Below are positions 23,981 to 33,394 of a stretch of DNA of 64,000 nucleotides, one piece after another; positions within the stretch are counted from its first letter, which is position 1; each line of letters opens with the position of its first letter. Origin of the DNA: Burkholderiales bacterium. GTDB taxonomy: Bacteria; Pseudomonadota; Gammaproteobacteria; Burkholderiales; Usitatibacteraceae. The stretch is taken from the NCBI GenBank assembly GCA_025359985.1, contig JANYDB010000065.1, positions 1 through 64,000 on the forward strand. The letters are read 5' to 3'. The notes under the pieces are model-generated. The model worked only from the letters and a program-made list of their open reading frames with translations. It ran no database searches and was not told where the DNA came from. Made by a program: the position numbers and the translations under genes.

Positions 23981-25693
23981 CTAATCCTCCCGAGTTACCC
24001 GCAGCACTTCTTCCATGGTGGTAATACCGGCAACGGCTTTTTTTAACCCATTTTCATACATGGTTTCCATACCTTCACCAATCGCTGCGGTGCGTAATTC
24101 ACCCGAGGTTGCGTGGCGCATGACGAGGCTGCGCAAAGGGTCCGTCATGGGCATGATTTCCATAATCGACTCGCGACCAAAGTAGCCGGTGTGCCCGCAG
24201 TGTTCACAACCTTTTGCCTGATGCAAAGTAACTCTTGTATCTTGCGTAAAACGCCGCAAGCCCATTTGCGCCACCACCTCTTCTACCGGGTGATAGGGCT
24301 CTTTACAGTGTGCGCAAAGAATGCGTACCAGCCGCTGCGCCTGAATACCGATCACGGTGGAAGTCAGCAGATAATCATCCACCCCCATATCGAGGAGACG
24401 GTTAATGGATGAGGCCGCATCGTTGGTGTGCAAAGTGCTCAAAACCAAATGTCCGGTCAGCGCGGATTGCACCGCGATTTGCGCGGTTTCAAGATCGCGA
24501 ATTTCACCGATCATGATGACATCGGGGTCCTGCCGCACGATGGAACGCAGCGCGTTAGCAAAGGTCAGGTTGATCTGCGGTTTAACCTGAATCTGGTTGA
24601 TCCCCGGCATTTGATATTCAACCGGGTCTTCAACCGTGAGAATTTTGACATCCGGCTGATTGAGCCGATCCAGTGCGGTGTAAAGCGTGGTAGTTTTGCC
24701 GGAACCGGTGGGGCCGGTGACTAAAATAATCCCGTGCGGCTGCGACAGAATATCGGTGAAAATTTTCAGATTGCGGTCATCAAAACCGAGCGCATAAAAA
24801 TCCAGCGCGACGCCGCCCTTGTCCAGAATACGCATCACCACTGATTCACCGTGCATAGTGGGAACAGTCGATACGCGCAAATCAATTTCCTTACCCTGGA
24901 TGCGCAGTTTAATGCGGCCATCCTGCGGCAAACGGCGTTCGGCAATATCCAGATTCGCCATAATTTTAATCCGTGAAATCACGGCTGCTGACAAACGTCG
25001 CGGCGGCGATTCAGTCTCGTGCAGCACGCCATCAACCCGGTAGCGAACTATTAGGCGATTTTCAAACGGTTCGATATGAATATCCGAGGCGCGGCGCTCC
25101 AAGGCGTGGTTAATCACCAGATTGACCAAGCGAATGACCGGCGCTTCCGAGGCTAAATCTTTTAGCTGCTCGATATCACCAAACTCCTGATCTTCATCGC
25201 GCGTAGAAATGTTATCAACGATTTGGCCCATTGATGATTTGCCGCTGCCATACAGGCGCTCAAACAAAATATCAAAATCGTTCAGCGGCAATAATTTTGG
25301 ACGCACCCGTTTTTGCGTCGCAGCTCCGAAAGCTTGCAATGTGTAGTGATCCGCCGGATCGGTCATGGCAACAACCACCTCGTCTTCGCTTTCAGCGACC
25401 GGGATGGCGCGCGACTCCTGAATAAATCGCGAAGAGACGGATTCTTCGAGCACGGGCAACTCAGGAAATTCATTGGCCTCAACAATCGTCCAGCCTCGCT
25501 GATAGGCTAGCACCTCCGCTAAATCACGGCTGGACACCATGCCCATACGGGTTAAAATCGAGCCCAGTTTTTCTGTCGAAGCCGCGTCGATACGAGCGGA
25601 CTCCTGCACTTTGAGCGCACGGTCTAAATTGGCAGCATCGAGCTTGCCGCGTCCAACCAAAATTTCGCCCAGCTTTTGTGTGGTGGATTCCAA
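23981..25693 (-). CDS. gspE: Type II secretion ATPase GspE
   Basis: A 570-residue hexameric traffic ATPase. N-terminal MshEN-type domain ('KLGEILVGRGKLDAANLDRAL', 'LGSILTRMGMVSSRDLAEVLA'), then the catalytic core: Walker A GPTGSGKTTTLYTAL, Asp box 'RASDIHIEPFENRLIVRYRVDG', Walker B VIMIGEIRD, His box LVLSTLHTNDA, and a tetracysteine zinc motif (CAHCKEP ... GCEHCGHTGYFGR). It powers pseudopilus assembly from the cytoplasm and is the first gene of the minus-strand gsp operon. Confidence 0.96.
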   Translation of the reverse strand: MESTTQKLGEILVGRGKLDAANLDRALKVQESARIDAASTEKLGSILTRMGMVSSRDLAEVLAYQRGWTIVEANEFPELPVLEESVSSRFIQESRAIPVAESEDEVVVAMTDPADHYTLQAFGAATQKRVRPKLLPLNDFDILFERLYGSGKSSMGQIVDNISTRDEDQEFGDIEQLKDLASEAPVIRLVNLVINHALERRASDIHIEPFENRLIVRYRVDGVLHETESPPRRLSAAVISRIKIMANLDIAERRLPQDGRIKLRIQGKEIDLRVSTVPTMHGESVVMRILDKGGVALDFYALGFDDRNLKIFTDILSQPHGIILVTGPTGSGKTTTLYTALDRLNQPDVKILTVEDPVEYQMPGINQIQVKPQINLTFANALRSIVRQDPDVIMIGEIRDLETAQIAVQSALTGHLVLSTLHTNDAASSINRLLDMGVDDYLLTSTVIGIQAQRLVRILCAHCKEPYHPVEEVVAQMGLRRFTQDTRVTLHQAKGCEHCGHTGYFGRESIMEIMPMTDPLRSLVMRHATSGELRTAAIGEGMETMYENGLKKAVAGITTMEEVLRVTRED

Positions 25694-25877
25694 CTTGCAT
25701 CCTCTCGATAAGGCCTGAAAGTATAACAGTCAGGCTTACGATTGCTCAGTATTAGCCTGCGGGCAAGCGAATAGTGTGTCTCAACAATCGCTTTTTTTGT
25801 AACAAAAATTTACGGCTGTTGATGCCGACACCGAAACCAACACAGAGGTCAACACAAAAACGTTTCCAATGCGCTTA
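25694..25877. promoter_or_regulatory. Upstream region of the gsp operon with inverted repeat and weak promoter
   Basis: An inverted repeat GCCTGA-11-TCAGGC (25713-25735) lies 20-42 bases upstream of gspE. Its loop carries, on the minus strand, TATACT, a possible -10 box overlapping the repeat, so the repeat could be an operator. Further out, 25820-25855 is another degenerate 6-bp repeat (CCGACA, CCGAAA, CCAACA). No gene is visible. Confidence 0.3.
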
Positions 25878-28466
25878 TCAGGCAAATTGGAACAGAACGA
25901 ACGGCTGAAGTTCGAGGGTCAAACCGCCGTGGCGGTAGCGCCGCCATTCCAGAACCCGAACGGGCGAGCCGGTGCCGCGCACGGATAGCCTTAATTGACC
26001 TGCCAGCACCGATGCATCTGCGGCACACGCCATCGAGATTGACGGTAATGGGCCCAGCCGATTTAAGGCTATTTCTTTTCGATCAATGATGTTTTGTTCA
26101 TTCGCGTTGCCCGAAGGCGACAGCCATTCCACTATCAACACACCGCCCGACTCAGGCTCGGTGATGACCGGCACAAGCGTAAGCCGCTTGATTGTTTGTG
26201 GCGTGTCAAACCGGATGGCATAGGTATGTGAGGCGACTGACGCCAGATTGCCGGAAAACTGCAGTAAATAGCCTGACTGATGCAACGCTACCATCGATGA
26301 TGCGTGCGCAAACGCCGGGAAGGCATGCTGCGCGGCGGCCCAAAAATCTTCACGCTGAGTGATGCGCGCGACTGCTTTTTTAAGCCCGTCTTGGAATCGG
26401 TTGGTGTGCGTTATGTTTACAACCGTGTTGGCACCGATAGCCGTTGCCCACAACGCAGGCGGGTGTTGTTCGGATTCCGGCTTGCTACTTGCCAGCCACG
26501 CGCGACGTTTACGGCTCAATGCAGAAGCGGTATCGCCTACATGAACCGCAGCCAGCAACATTGCCAAAAATTGTGGCAGCACGGCAGGGGTGTCGAAGCT
26601 TGATTCCACATTTTTTAACGCACGCTCGGCCAGCCGGCGGCGCAACGGCGCATCATCAATCAATCGTTCAATCTGCGAGCGCCATATCGCGACATCATCG
26701 TCCGCCAATAGGCCGTTTTCATTTTCACGAACATAGCCTGTAAGCGGGCCCGCGCCCGCAATACCAATATACGGCTCGGCATTGGAATACACCCCAACCG
26801 CGCCGCAGGCGGTGATTTCGAGGTATTTATTTGGGCATTTGCTGGCCTCAAATCGGGTGCGCCCCACGGGCGCGATTAGCACATCGGGCGCGGCATCGCA
26901 GACCGTTGCCGCATACGCGGCGTAATTAAATTGATACGGCTGGAACATCACCCGGCCTGGCGGCAGCGCGGTTAATTCATCCGGCAGATTATTCGACATC
27001 ACAAATATTTTGACCTCTGGTCGGGCGCGCGCGATCTCAACTAAGGCCTGGAAAGGCTGTGAATTTTTTCGGACCGAGCCGACATAGCCGAGCGTGATGG
27101 CTGCATCCGGTGATGGCCGCGGGCGACGTTCAAAGCATGCTAAATCCACATTAGTCGGCAGTATCGCCAATCGTTTTGCATAAGGTTCAAGATCATCGGC
27201 CAGATGCTGATTGTAGGTAAGCACGGTGTCGGCATTTTTCAGGCAATGCAAAAAATTTTCGAACGGCGCACTGCCCGGCAAAAACACCGACGCGTATTCT
27301 GGCCATTCACGGCCCAGCCAGAACCAGTTGTCATCAAGCATGTAAAGGGTGGGGATATTTTGCTCGCGGCAAAAATTCATCAGCGTCACACCACGGGCAC
27401 TTTTTACCCGACTGAAAATAACCAGATCGCATAGCGCCAGATCGGCTGGGTGCGCAATCTCATCGAGCACGCTGCGCCAAGTCAACACGCTTAAGCTCTG
27501 GATCAATTCGAAGAAATTAAAAAAGCACAGTTGATTGTGTGCAGGTTCATTCACGCCACCCAGCACGGAAATGCGCAGCCCGGTTTTTTGATTTTTTTCG
27601 CGAGATTGATAAAGCTGTGCTTGCAGTGCTTTGGAAAAAATATTGGGCGATAGATCACGCGCGCCTTGGGCTCGTTTAGAACGCATAACATCGTGACCAC
27701 CTTGAGCATCTTTCGACGCCATCATAAGTCGTATTGCGCTGTCGCTAGACACGCCCAGCTCAGCCGCAAATGCATAGCGATGCCAACTCTTAACGGGGAT
27801 TGGCTGCAGCGGCACACTGTCGATTTTTCCCGTATTGGCGGCGCGCAACGTGAACGCCCACCAAAAGTGTCGCTGAAGCTGCGGGTTTGTGGTGAAGCCG
27901 TCTATTTCGCGAATGAACGCGGTGCGCACGATGGCATTCGCCATCGGCACCAAATCCAGCATTTGTAACCATGCATGCGGGTAATCGCTTGAGAAACCAT
28001 CATCCGGATGGACCAAAAAACTTTCAACTGAGTTAGCAAACGCTAGCCGCGATTCTCCCGGCCCGCGATAGCCAGCTACGATATTTGCCTGGCTCGCGCG
28101 CCCGGCCTTAAGCAACGCGGCTTTATTGGCATACCAGGTGCTGACTTCAGTGCCCGGCCAGCAAAATGAAACCCACTCAGTGCTGATGTTGGCGATGACA
28201 TGATTGATGAGCGTAGCAGGCAAATGGCGTGCGGCGTCAAGTGTAATGACGGTCAACCCATGCGCCGTTAGAAGCTCGGCGTGCAACACGCGCTGCCACG
28301 CTGGCCCATCGATCACGACGATGATGGGATCGCGATCACCAGCAACATCGCTTTCACGCTCGGCGAAATAACGTAACTCGCGAAGCAGGCGAATAGCCTC
28401 AGTTTCAGTCTCGGCAATATCGCCAACAATCAGCGCGACGGTAGTGATGGCTGGAGGCATAACCAA
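25878..28466 (-). CDS. Large glycosyltransferase: GT2-like N-terminus plus GT4-like middle domain
   Basis: An 862-residue protein. Residues about 1-220 resemble a divergent GT-A domain ('PIIVVIDGPAWQRVLHAELLTAHGLTVITLD', 'WVSFCWPGTEVSTWYANKAALLKAG', 'NAIVRTAFIREIDGF'). Residues about 300-640 are GT-B/GT4-like: 'RISVLGGVNEPAHNQLCFF', 'IPTLYMLDDNWFWLG', 'ITLGYVGSVRKNSQPFQALVEIA', 'FEASKCPNKYLEITACGAVGVYS' (E-x7-E-like site) and 'ENGLLADD'. The last 200 residues look like a beta-sandwich. It lies downstream of the ABC exporter pair and probably assembles the polysaccharide that pair exports. The two-part layout suggests two linkages per enzyme (inference). Confidence 0.75.
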   Translation of the reverse strand: MVMPPAITTVALIVGDIAETETEAIRLLRELRYFAERESDVAGDRDPIIVVIDGPAWQRVLHAELLTAHGLTVITLDAARHLPATLINHVIANISTEWVSFCWPGTEVSTWYANKAALLKAGRASQANIVAGYRGPGESRLAFANSVESFLVHPDDGFSSDYPHAWLQMLDLVPMANAIVRTAFIREIDGFTTNPQLQRHFWWAFTLRAANTGKIDSVPLQPIPVKSWHRYAFAAELGVSSDSAIRLMMASKDAQGGHDVMRSKRAQGARDLSPNIFSKALQAQLYQSREKNQKTGLRISVLGGVNEPAHNQLCFFNFFELIQSLSVLTWRSVLDEIAHPADLALCDLVIFSRVKSARGVTLMNFCREQNIPTLYMLDDNWFWLGREWPEYASVFLPGSAPFENFLHCLKNADTVLTYNQHLADDLEPYAKRLAILPTNVDLACFERRPRPSPDAAITLGYVGSVRKNSQPFQALVEIARARPEVKIFVMSNNLPDELTALPPGRVMFQPYQFNYAAYAATVCDAAPDVLIAPVGRTRFEASKCPNKYLEITACGAVGVYSNAEPYIGIAGAGPLTGYVRENENGLLADDDVAIWRSQIERLIDDAPLRRRLAERALKNVESSFDTPAVLPQFLAMLLAAVHVGDTASALSRKRRAWLASSKPESEQHPPALWATAIGANTVVNITHTNRFQDGLKKAVARITQREDFWAAAQHAFPAFAHASSMVALHQSGYLLQFSGNLASVASHTYAIRFDTPQTIKRLTLVPVITEPESGGVLIVEWLSPSGNANEQNIIDRKEIALNRLGPLPSISMACAADASVLAGQLRLSVRGTGSPVRVLEWRRYRHGGLTLELQPFVLFQFA

Positions 28467-28480
28467 TAAATGACTTTTGC

Positions 28481-29260
28481 TCAGGCGGGTGCGGGGGATG
28501 GATTGGGCACAACCGCAGTTCCAAGCACCGATTCCTTATAGTGCTGCACCACTTCGGCGGTGGGGCCGTCCTCGCGAATCATGCCATGATCCATCCAAAT
28601 GGTGCGCGAACAATATTCAGCTAACAGCTCCATGCTGTGCGAAGAAAATACCAAAATTTTTCCTTGATCCATAAACTCGCGCATCCGTTTGTTGGCTTTT
28701 TCGGTAAATGCCAAATCACCCGCGCCCATCACTTCATCAAGCAATAATATTTCGGGATTAACCGCTGTCGACACCGCAAATGCTAGGCGCACAAACATGC
28801 CCGTGGAATAAGTGCGAACCGGATAATCAAGAAAATCGCCTAGCTCAGAGAAGGCCGCAATTTCCGGCAGCTTGGCTTCAATTTCATCGGGCGTCATGCC
28901 CAGCAACATGCCGCGTATACGAATATTTTCCCAGCCGGATCGGTGATATTCAAACCCGGTCGCAAACTCGAATAGAGGGCAGACATGGCCATGCGTTATG
29001 GCCGAGCCTAGCACTGGCGGATAAATGCCTGCCATCACTTTTAACAGGGTTGATTTGCCGGCGCCGTTATGACCGATAAGCCCGACTCGTTCGCCTGCGA
29101 CGATCTTTACGCTCACGCCTTTCAGCGCCTCCACAAACGGTGCGGCGCGGCGACCGTTCTTGAGCGAAGCCAAAAAACCTTTAAGGGTTTGGCCATCGGC
29201 ATTGCCAACCTGAAAGCGCACGACGGCGTCGGTAACGGTTATTGAAAGCGTGGGATTCAT
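28481..29260 (-). CDS. wzt: Polysaccharide ABC exporter ATPase (Wzt/KpsT type)
   Basis: A 259-residue ATPase from the ATG at 29260; longer in-frame starts up to 29347 overlap the permease gene. Walker A GLIGHNGAGKSTLLK, 'GIYPPVLGSAITHGHVCPLFEFATGFEYHRSGWENI', signature 'VRTYSTGMFVRLAFAV', Walker B EILLLDEVMGAGD and H-loop VFSSHS identify the O-antigen/teichoic-acid export subfamily. It lacks the C-terminal carbohydrate-binding extension of O9a-type Wzt, so export is probably not gated by a terminal sugar mark. Confidence 0.88.
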   Translation of the reverse strand: MNPTLSITVTDAVVRFQVGNADGQTLKGFLASLKNGRRAAPFVEALKGVSVKIVAGERVGLIGHNGAGKSTLLKVMAGIYPPVLGSAITHGHVCPLFEFATGFEYHRSGWENIRIRGMLLGMTPDEIEAKLPEIAAFSELGDFLDYPVRTYSTGMFVRLAFAVSTAVNPEILLLDEVMGAGDLAFTEKANKRMREFMDQGKILVFSSHSMELLAEYCSRTIWMDHGMIREDGPTAEVVQHYKESVLGTAVVPNPSPAPA

Positions 29261-29300
29261 CGCGCCGGGCTTATAACCATGAATTTCATAACAAAGAGTT

Positions 29301-30092
29301 TCATAACATATAGACCACACGCTTATCAAAGCGTTTGGCGACCGCAATTGTGACGATAAACAAAAAAATCAGGTAAGCGGCGGTAATCGTGTAAACCTCA
29401 GTCGACGCCGGGCGCAGATTAATCATCGGCTCGCGTGCTACTTCAATCAGGTAGTACAGCGGATTTAGCTGATAAATAAAATCAAGTCCGCGTTCTTTGA
29501 GAATGCTGACCGGAAACATGATGGGCGTGACGAAAAACAAAACTTGCAGCAGCGCGGTCATGCCGTGCGGTAAATCACGGAAGCGAACGGAGGCATAAGC
29601 CATGATGCTGGCGTGCAAATACGCGGCCATCAGCACCATCACAAACCCGGGAATTGCCCAGAACATGCCCCAGCCCATCGGGTTCGCAAACAGCAGCGTC
29701 ACGATAAAAAATATTACCGTGCCAATCATTAACGGCACCACCGAATTGACCAGCACCCGCAGCACATAAATCTGCTTGGGATAAATAAATTGCTTGATAT
29801 ACCCTTCGGCAAACACAAAGGCGTTGCCGCCGTCTGTAATGGTCTGGGTGAGAAAATTCCAGATCACAAAACCGATGGTAAGGAAAGGCAGATATTGATG
29901 GATTTCCTGGCGATAAAGCGCCGCATAAATAATCCCGATGCCGCCGACCCACAACCCCAGGTTGAGCACAATCCACAACGGCCCAACAAATGACCGCGCA
30001 AAGCGATTGCGAATATCGGCCATGCCCAGATGAAACCAGACCCGCCAGTTGCGTATGGCGCGGAGGTTATCTTTAATCAGGTTGGCAGGCAT
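29301..30092 (-). CDS. wzm: Polysaccharide ABC exporter permease (Wzm/KpsM type)
   Basis: A 263-residue ABC-2 permease with six predicted TM helices; 'RAIRNWRVWFHLGMADIRNRFARSFVGPLWIVL' is the conserved amphipathic start, and 'PHGMTALLQVLFFVTPIMFPVS' and 'QLNPLYYLIEVAREP' are typical of Wzm. Together with the ATPase it exports undecaprenyl-linked polysaccharide to the periplasm. About 80 bases separate it from the GNAT gene upstream; that gap contains two copies of AGGATCAATGG (30105, 30147). Confidence 0.9.
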   Translation of the reverse strand: MPANLIKDNLRAIRNWRVWFHLGMADIRNRFARSFVGPLWIVLNLGLWVGGIGIIYAALYRQEIHQYLPFLTIGFVIWNFLTQTITDGGNAFVFAEGYIKQFIYPKQIYVLRVLVNSVVPLMIGTVIFFIVTLLFANPMGWGMFWAIPGFVMVLMAAYLHASIMAYASVRFRDLPHGMTALLQVLFFVTPIMFPVSILKERGLDFIYQLNPLYYLIEVAREPMINLRPASTEVYTITAAYLIFLFIVTIAVAKRFDKRVVYML

Positions 30093-30104
30093 GGCGGCAA
30101 TTAT

Positions 30105-30157
30105 AGGATCAATGGCTCAGGGACAGTAGCCCAGGGTTAATAGCACAGGATCAATGG
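30105..30157. repeat. Direct repeat AGGATCAATGG
   Basis: The same 11-mer occurs at 30105-30115 and 30147-30157 in the gap between the GNAT and permease genes. Function not evident. Confidence 0.45.
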
Positions 30158-30172
30158 ATTGAAGACGATGGC

Positions 30173-30730
30173 TCAAACATTAGCACTGGCGCGGCCTTCG
30201 GGCATATTTAGCTCTGTCGTTTTTTGCATCAGCAGCATCTCGCCAGCCTGTCCGTATAGACTAAATCCACACGATTCATAGATGCGAATGGCACGCAGAT
30301 TAGTGGCGAACACTTCAAGATATATACGATTGAGCTTTAAGTCCTTGAACGCCCATGCCATCAAAGCCAAGAGCGCGCGTTTCATGAAGCCGCGCCCTTC
30401 AGCTTCAGGGGCGGCGATAAAAGTGCCGACCTCGGCTGACTGATTCGTGCGGTTGATGTTGTAAATCGCAACTTGCCCGACCGCTTGGCCGTCATCCTTA
30501 TTTTCCACGATGAAATAATAAGCATCAGTGAGATTTTTTTTCCCCTCGAACCAGACTTTATGATCGGCCAGCATCAACTTTTCGGAATGCTTGAACTGAA
30601 TACGCGCCGCATCCCGATTGCGCCAGCCAAGCGTGCGCGATAAATCATGTTCAGTGAGCAGTCGCAGCGCGATGCCATCACCCAAAATAGCTTGCATACT
30701 AGGCTTGGTCGTGATCACTTCTGTCCTCAA
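30173..30730 (-). CDS. GNAT N-acetyltransferase, probable amino-sugar acetyltransferase
   Basis: A 185-residue GNAT protein. Motif A 'SAEVGTFIAAPEAEGRGFMKRALLALMAWAFKDL' carries the acetyl-CoA loop (xAxGRG-like) and 'LNRIYLEVFATNLRAIRIYESCGF' is motif B, as in RimJ/RimL and WecD-like enzymes. Its TTG start overlaps the TGA of the RmlD-aminotransferase gene (TTGA); an ATG at 30697 is an alternative. Placed right after an aminotransferase acting on dTDP-sugars, it likely acetylates the new amino group (inference). Confidence 0.8.
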   Translation of the reverse strand: MRTEVITTKPSMQAILGDGIALRLLTEHDLSRTLGWRNRDAARIQFKHSEKLMLADHKVWFEGKKNLTDAYYFIVENKDDGQAVGQVAIYNINRTNQSAEVGTFIAAPEAEGRGFMKRALLALMAWAFKDLKLNRIYLEVFATNLRAIRIYESCGFSLYGQAGEMLLMQKTTELNMPEGRASANV

Positions 30731-32835
30731 GCCGCAAACTTAACAACATTTTCAACAACGCGATCCACATCGGCCAAGGTCATGCGTAAATGCAGCGGCA
30801 GGGAAATAATTTCATTCGAAGCCTGGTGTGCGGCGGGGCAGGTGCCCTGGCCGTAGGCGAACATTTTGTACTCGGTGTTATCACGATAATGGACGCCGGG
30901 ATAAATCTGCACTTGGTTTAATTTTGCCATCACCTCTTCGCGATTTTTCACGCGAATCTGAAACAAATGCGTGGCTGATTCGCAGCCTGGCGTAATCGGC
31001 ACGGTGCGGATAGGCGATGCAGATGCGAAGCCGGCACGGTAACGGGCCGCCATCTCACGGCGAATCACATTATCGGCATCCAGGTATTTCAGTTGCACCA
31101 AACCCATGGCGGCCATGATTGAATTGCCGTGATATTTGTAGCCGACATGCTCAACGTCGTACATCCATTTGTAATTACCTTGAGATGCCGTGCGCGAATA
31201 GGTGTCTTTGTTAATGCCTAACCAGGTAAGCTTGCGACCCAATTCATCGTCAGCCGCATCGCGAAAACAAATCATGCCGGAGTCCGCGGTAGGCAGATTT
31301 TTCACCGCCTGGTAGCTGAATATGGTGACATCGGCATCGTGGCCAACATGCCTGCCATCAACACGGGTTCCGGACATATGGGCCGCATCAAGAATCATTG
31401 CCAGTCCACGCTCACGACACAACTTTAGTACCTCGGCATAACCACCGCTATTGCCGCCCAAACCCACAAACAATACAGCTCGAGTGCGTGAGGTAATTTT
31501 GTTAGCGACATCTTTCGCATCCAGGCAAAGCGACTCATCCACGTCCGCAAATACTGGCTTCATCTTTGCGTAGAGAATCGCGTGGCTATCTGACACGAAT
31601 GTCAGCGGCGTGGTGATGACTTCATCATCATCCGCCCAGCCGTTTTTTCTCTTTAGCACCTCAACCGCTAAGTGCAATCCCACCGTCGCGGAATTTAAAA
31701 AATGCGCGTGCGGCAAGTGTGTGTATTGTTGCCAGGCCGCTTCAAAAGCAACCGTCTTGTAGCCCAAGCCGGTCCAGCCTTTTTCCAGACATTCGCGAAT
31801 CTCACTTAAACATTCATCGATGCGGAAGGTGGGAACGAATAACTGCACGGGTAGAAATTCAGCAGAAGCCGACATGCCAAGCTCAAGCACTGGCGAGGCT
31901 TCCAGGGCATTCGCTTTCTGCACATTTGCTTCTTGAATACAATCCTGCAATTGGATTTGCCAATCGCTCATTTTGAGGTTCAATGCGGTTTCAATTTTGT
32001 CATGCGCCAACACTGAATAGGCAGGGCGCTTGGCGGGAGCCTTGAATTCAGCACTGGTCACGGGCTCAACCTTTTTGGCGCGGCGCGCTGCATCGGTGGT
32101 GCCTTCGATAATAGCCGTGGCAAAACCATGCCAGGACGTCACACCGCTGGCCGCAACATGGTAAATGCCGTTCGGTATTGCAAGATCAATTGCCTGGGTT
32201 TCCGACGCCAATCGGATCATCTGCTGAGTCGTATCAGAAACCCGACGCACCCAAGTGGGCGAGCCAAATTGATCATTCACCACGCGCAAGGTGTCGCGCT
32301 CACGCGCCAAACGCAGCATTGTCAGTAAAAAATTATGGCGGCGGTTTGAGTACAGCCAGCTACAGCGAATAATCGCGTAGCGCTTGGCAATCGCCGTAAT
32401 CGCCTGCTCACCAATCAATTTTGACTGACCATAAATATTTTGCGGCGCAACTGCAGCATCTTCGCGATAAGGCGCGGTAGCATCGCCAGCGAATACATAG
32501 TCCGTCGAAAAATGAATCAGCGGCACCCCCAGCAAATTTGCCTCTTCAGCCAAAATCCCGGGTGCAACGCCGTTCACCTGCATGGCAAGATGCGGCTCGC
32601 GTTCGGCCTGATCTACCGCGGTGTAGGCAGCAGCGTTAATAATCAGGTGCGGCCTGATATCGCGCACCTTGCCGCGAATTTGTTCAGGATGGGTAAGATC
32701 CATCGCGACGCGGTCAAGTGCGAAAACCTCGCCCTCGCTGCCAAGCATATCGGCAAACCCTTGCGCGAGTTCGTAGCCTAACTGGCCGTTTTTGCCCGTA
32801 ATGAGGATGCGAAATGCGGAATCAGTATTATTCAT
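30727..32835 (-). CDS. Fusion: dTDP-4-dehydrorhamnose reductase (RmlD) + DegT/DnrJ aminotransferase
   Basis: A 702-residue polypeptide from the ATG at 32835, one base after the rmlC stop. Residues 8-300 are an SDR of RmlD type: ITGKNGQLG cofactor loop, 'HFSTDYVFAGD' and YGQSK (135-139, catalytic Tyr/Lys), 'QFGSPTW'. After a 30-residue linker, residues about 334-700 form a fold-type I aminotransferase: 'GWTGLGYKTVAFE', 'VITTPLTFVSDSHAI', LDAAH (Asp483) and FSYQAVKNLPTADSG with the PLP lysine at 512. The RmlD half makes dTDP-L-rhamnose; the other half would transaminate a keto-deoxy sugar nucleotide. The fusion is unusual; both halves look complete. Confidence 0.88.
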   Translation of the reverse strand: MNNTDSAFRILITGKNGQLGYELAQGFADMLGSEGEVFALDRVAMDLTHPEQIRGKVRDIRPHLIINAAAYTAVDQAEREPHLAMQVNGVAPGILAEEANLLGVPLIHFSTDYVFAGDATAPYREDAAVAPQNIYGQSKLIGEQAITAIAKRYAIIRCSWLYSNRRHNFLLTMLRLARERDTLRVVNDQFGSPTWVRRVSDTTQQMIRLASETQAIDLAIPNGIYHVAASGVTSWHGFATAIIEGTTDAARRAKKVEPVTSAEFKAPAKRPAYSVLAHDKIETALNLKMSDWQIQLQDCIQEANVQKANALEASPVLELGMSASAEFLPVQLFVPTFRIDECLSEIRECLEKGWTGLGYKTVAFEAAWQQYTHLPHAHFLNSATVGLHLAVEVLKRKNGWADDDEVITTPLTFVSDSHAILYAKMKPVFADVDESLCLDAKDVANKITSRTRAVLFVGLGGNSGGYAEVLKLCRERGLAMILDAAHMSGTRVDGRHVGHDADVTIFSYQAVKNLPTADSGMICFRDAADDELGRKLTWLGINKDTYSRTASQGNYKWMYDVEHVGYKYHGNSIMAAMGLVQLKYLDADNVIRREMAARYRAGFASASPIRTVPITPGCESATHLFQIRVKNREEVMAKLNQVQIYPGVHYRDNTEYKMFAYGQGTCPAAHQASNEIISLPLHLRMTLADVDRVVENVVKFAA

Positions 32836-32836
32836 T

Positions 32837-33394
32837 TCAGGCAAACAACTCGGCGGCGGAGAGGGGTTTGCCATTGGTGTCGGCGGACTTCAATTGTGGC
32901 GCACCACTTTCCGCCGCAGGCCAATCAATTGCGAGCGCGGGGTCATTCCACAACAAGCTGCGCTCATGTGGCGGCGCATAGTAATCGGTGGTTTTATACA
33001 ACACCTCAGCGACCTCGGAGATCGTTAAAAAGCCGTGCGCAAAACCCACTGGCACCCACAACATGCGCTTGTTATCAGCCGACAACCGCACGGCAACATG
33101 CTCACCGAAAGTAGGCGATGATTGTCGAATATCAACGGCCACATCAAATATCTCACCCACCACCGCACGCACCAGCTTGCCCTGCGCGGATTGAACTTGA
33201 TAGTGCAAGCCGCGCAGGACACCCCGGGCCGAACGGGAATGATTGTCCTGCACGAATGTTGGCTTGATGTTGAGGGAAAGTTTTTCAGTAAAGGCGCGCT
33301 CATTAAAACTCTCGAAAAAAAATCCTCGCTCGTCGCCAAATACTCGGGGTTCAATAATTTTTATATCCGCAATCGCGGTATCAATAATGTTCAT
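32837..33394 (-). CDS. rmlC: dTDP-4-dehydrorhamnose 3,5-epimerase RmlC
   Basis: A 185-residue cupin. '[17 protein letters not shown]', '[20 protein letters not shown]' (catalytic His), '[18 protein letters not shown]' and '[15 protein letters not shown]' are the RmlC signature, with '[10 protein letters not shown]' and '[13 protein letters not shown]' at the end. It epimerises dTDP-4-keto-6-deoxyglucose at C3 and C5. The start overlaps the rmlA stop by 4 bases. Confidence 0.96.
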   Translation of the reverse strand: MNIIDTAIADIKIIEPRVFGDERGFFFESFNERAFTEKLSLNIKPTFVQDNHSRSARGVLRGLHYQVQSAQGKLVRAVVGEIFDVAVDIRQSSPTFGEHVAVRLSADNKRMLWVPVGFAHGFLTISEVAEVLYKTTDYYAPPHERSLLWNDPALAIDWPAAESGAPQLKSADTNGKPLSAAELFA

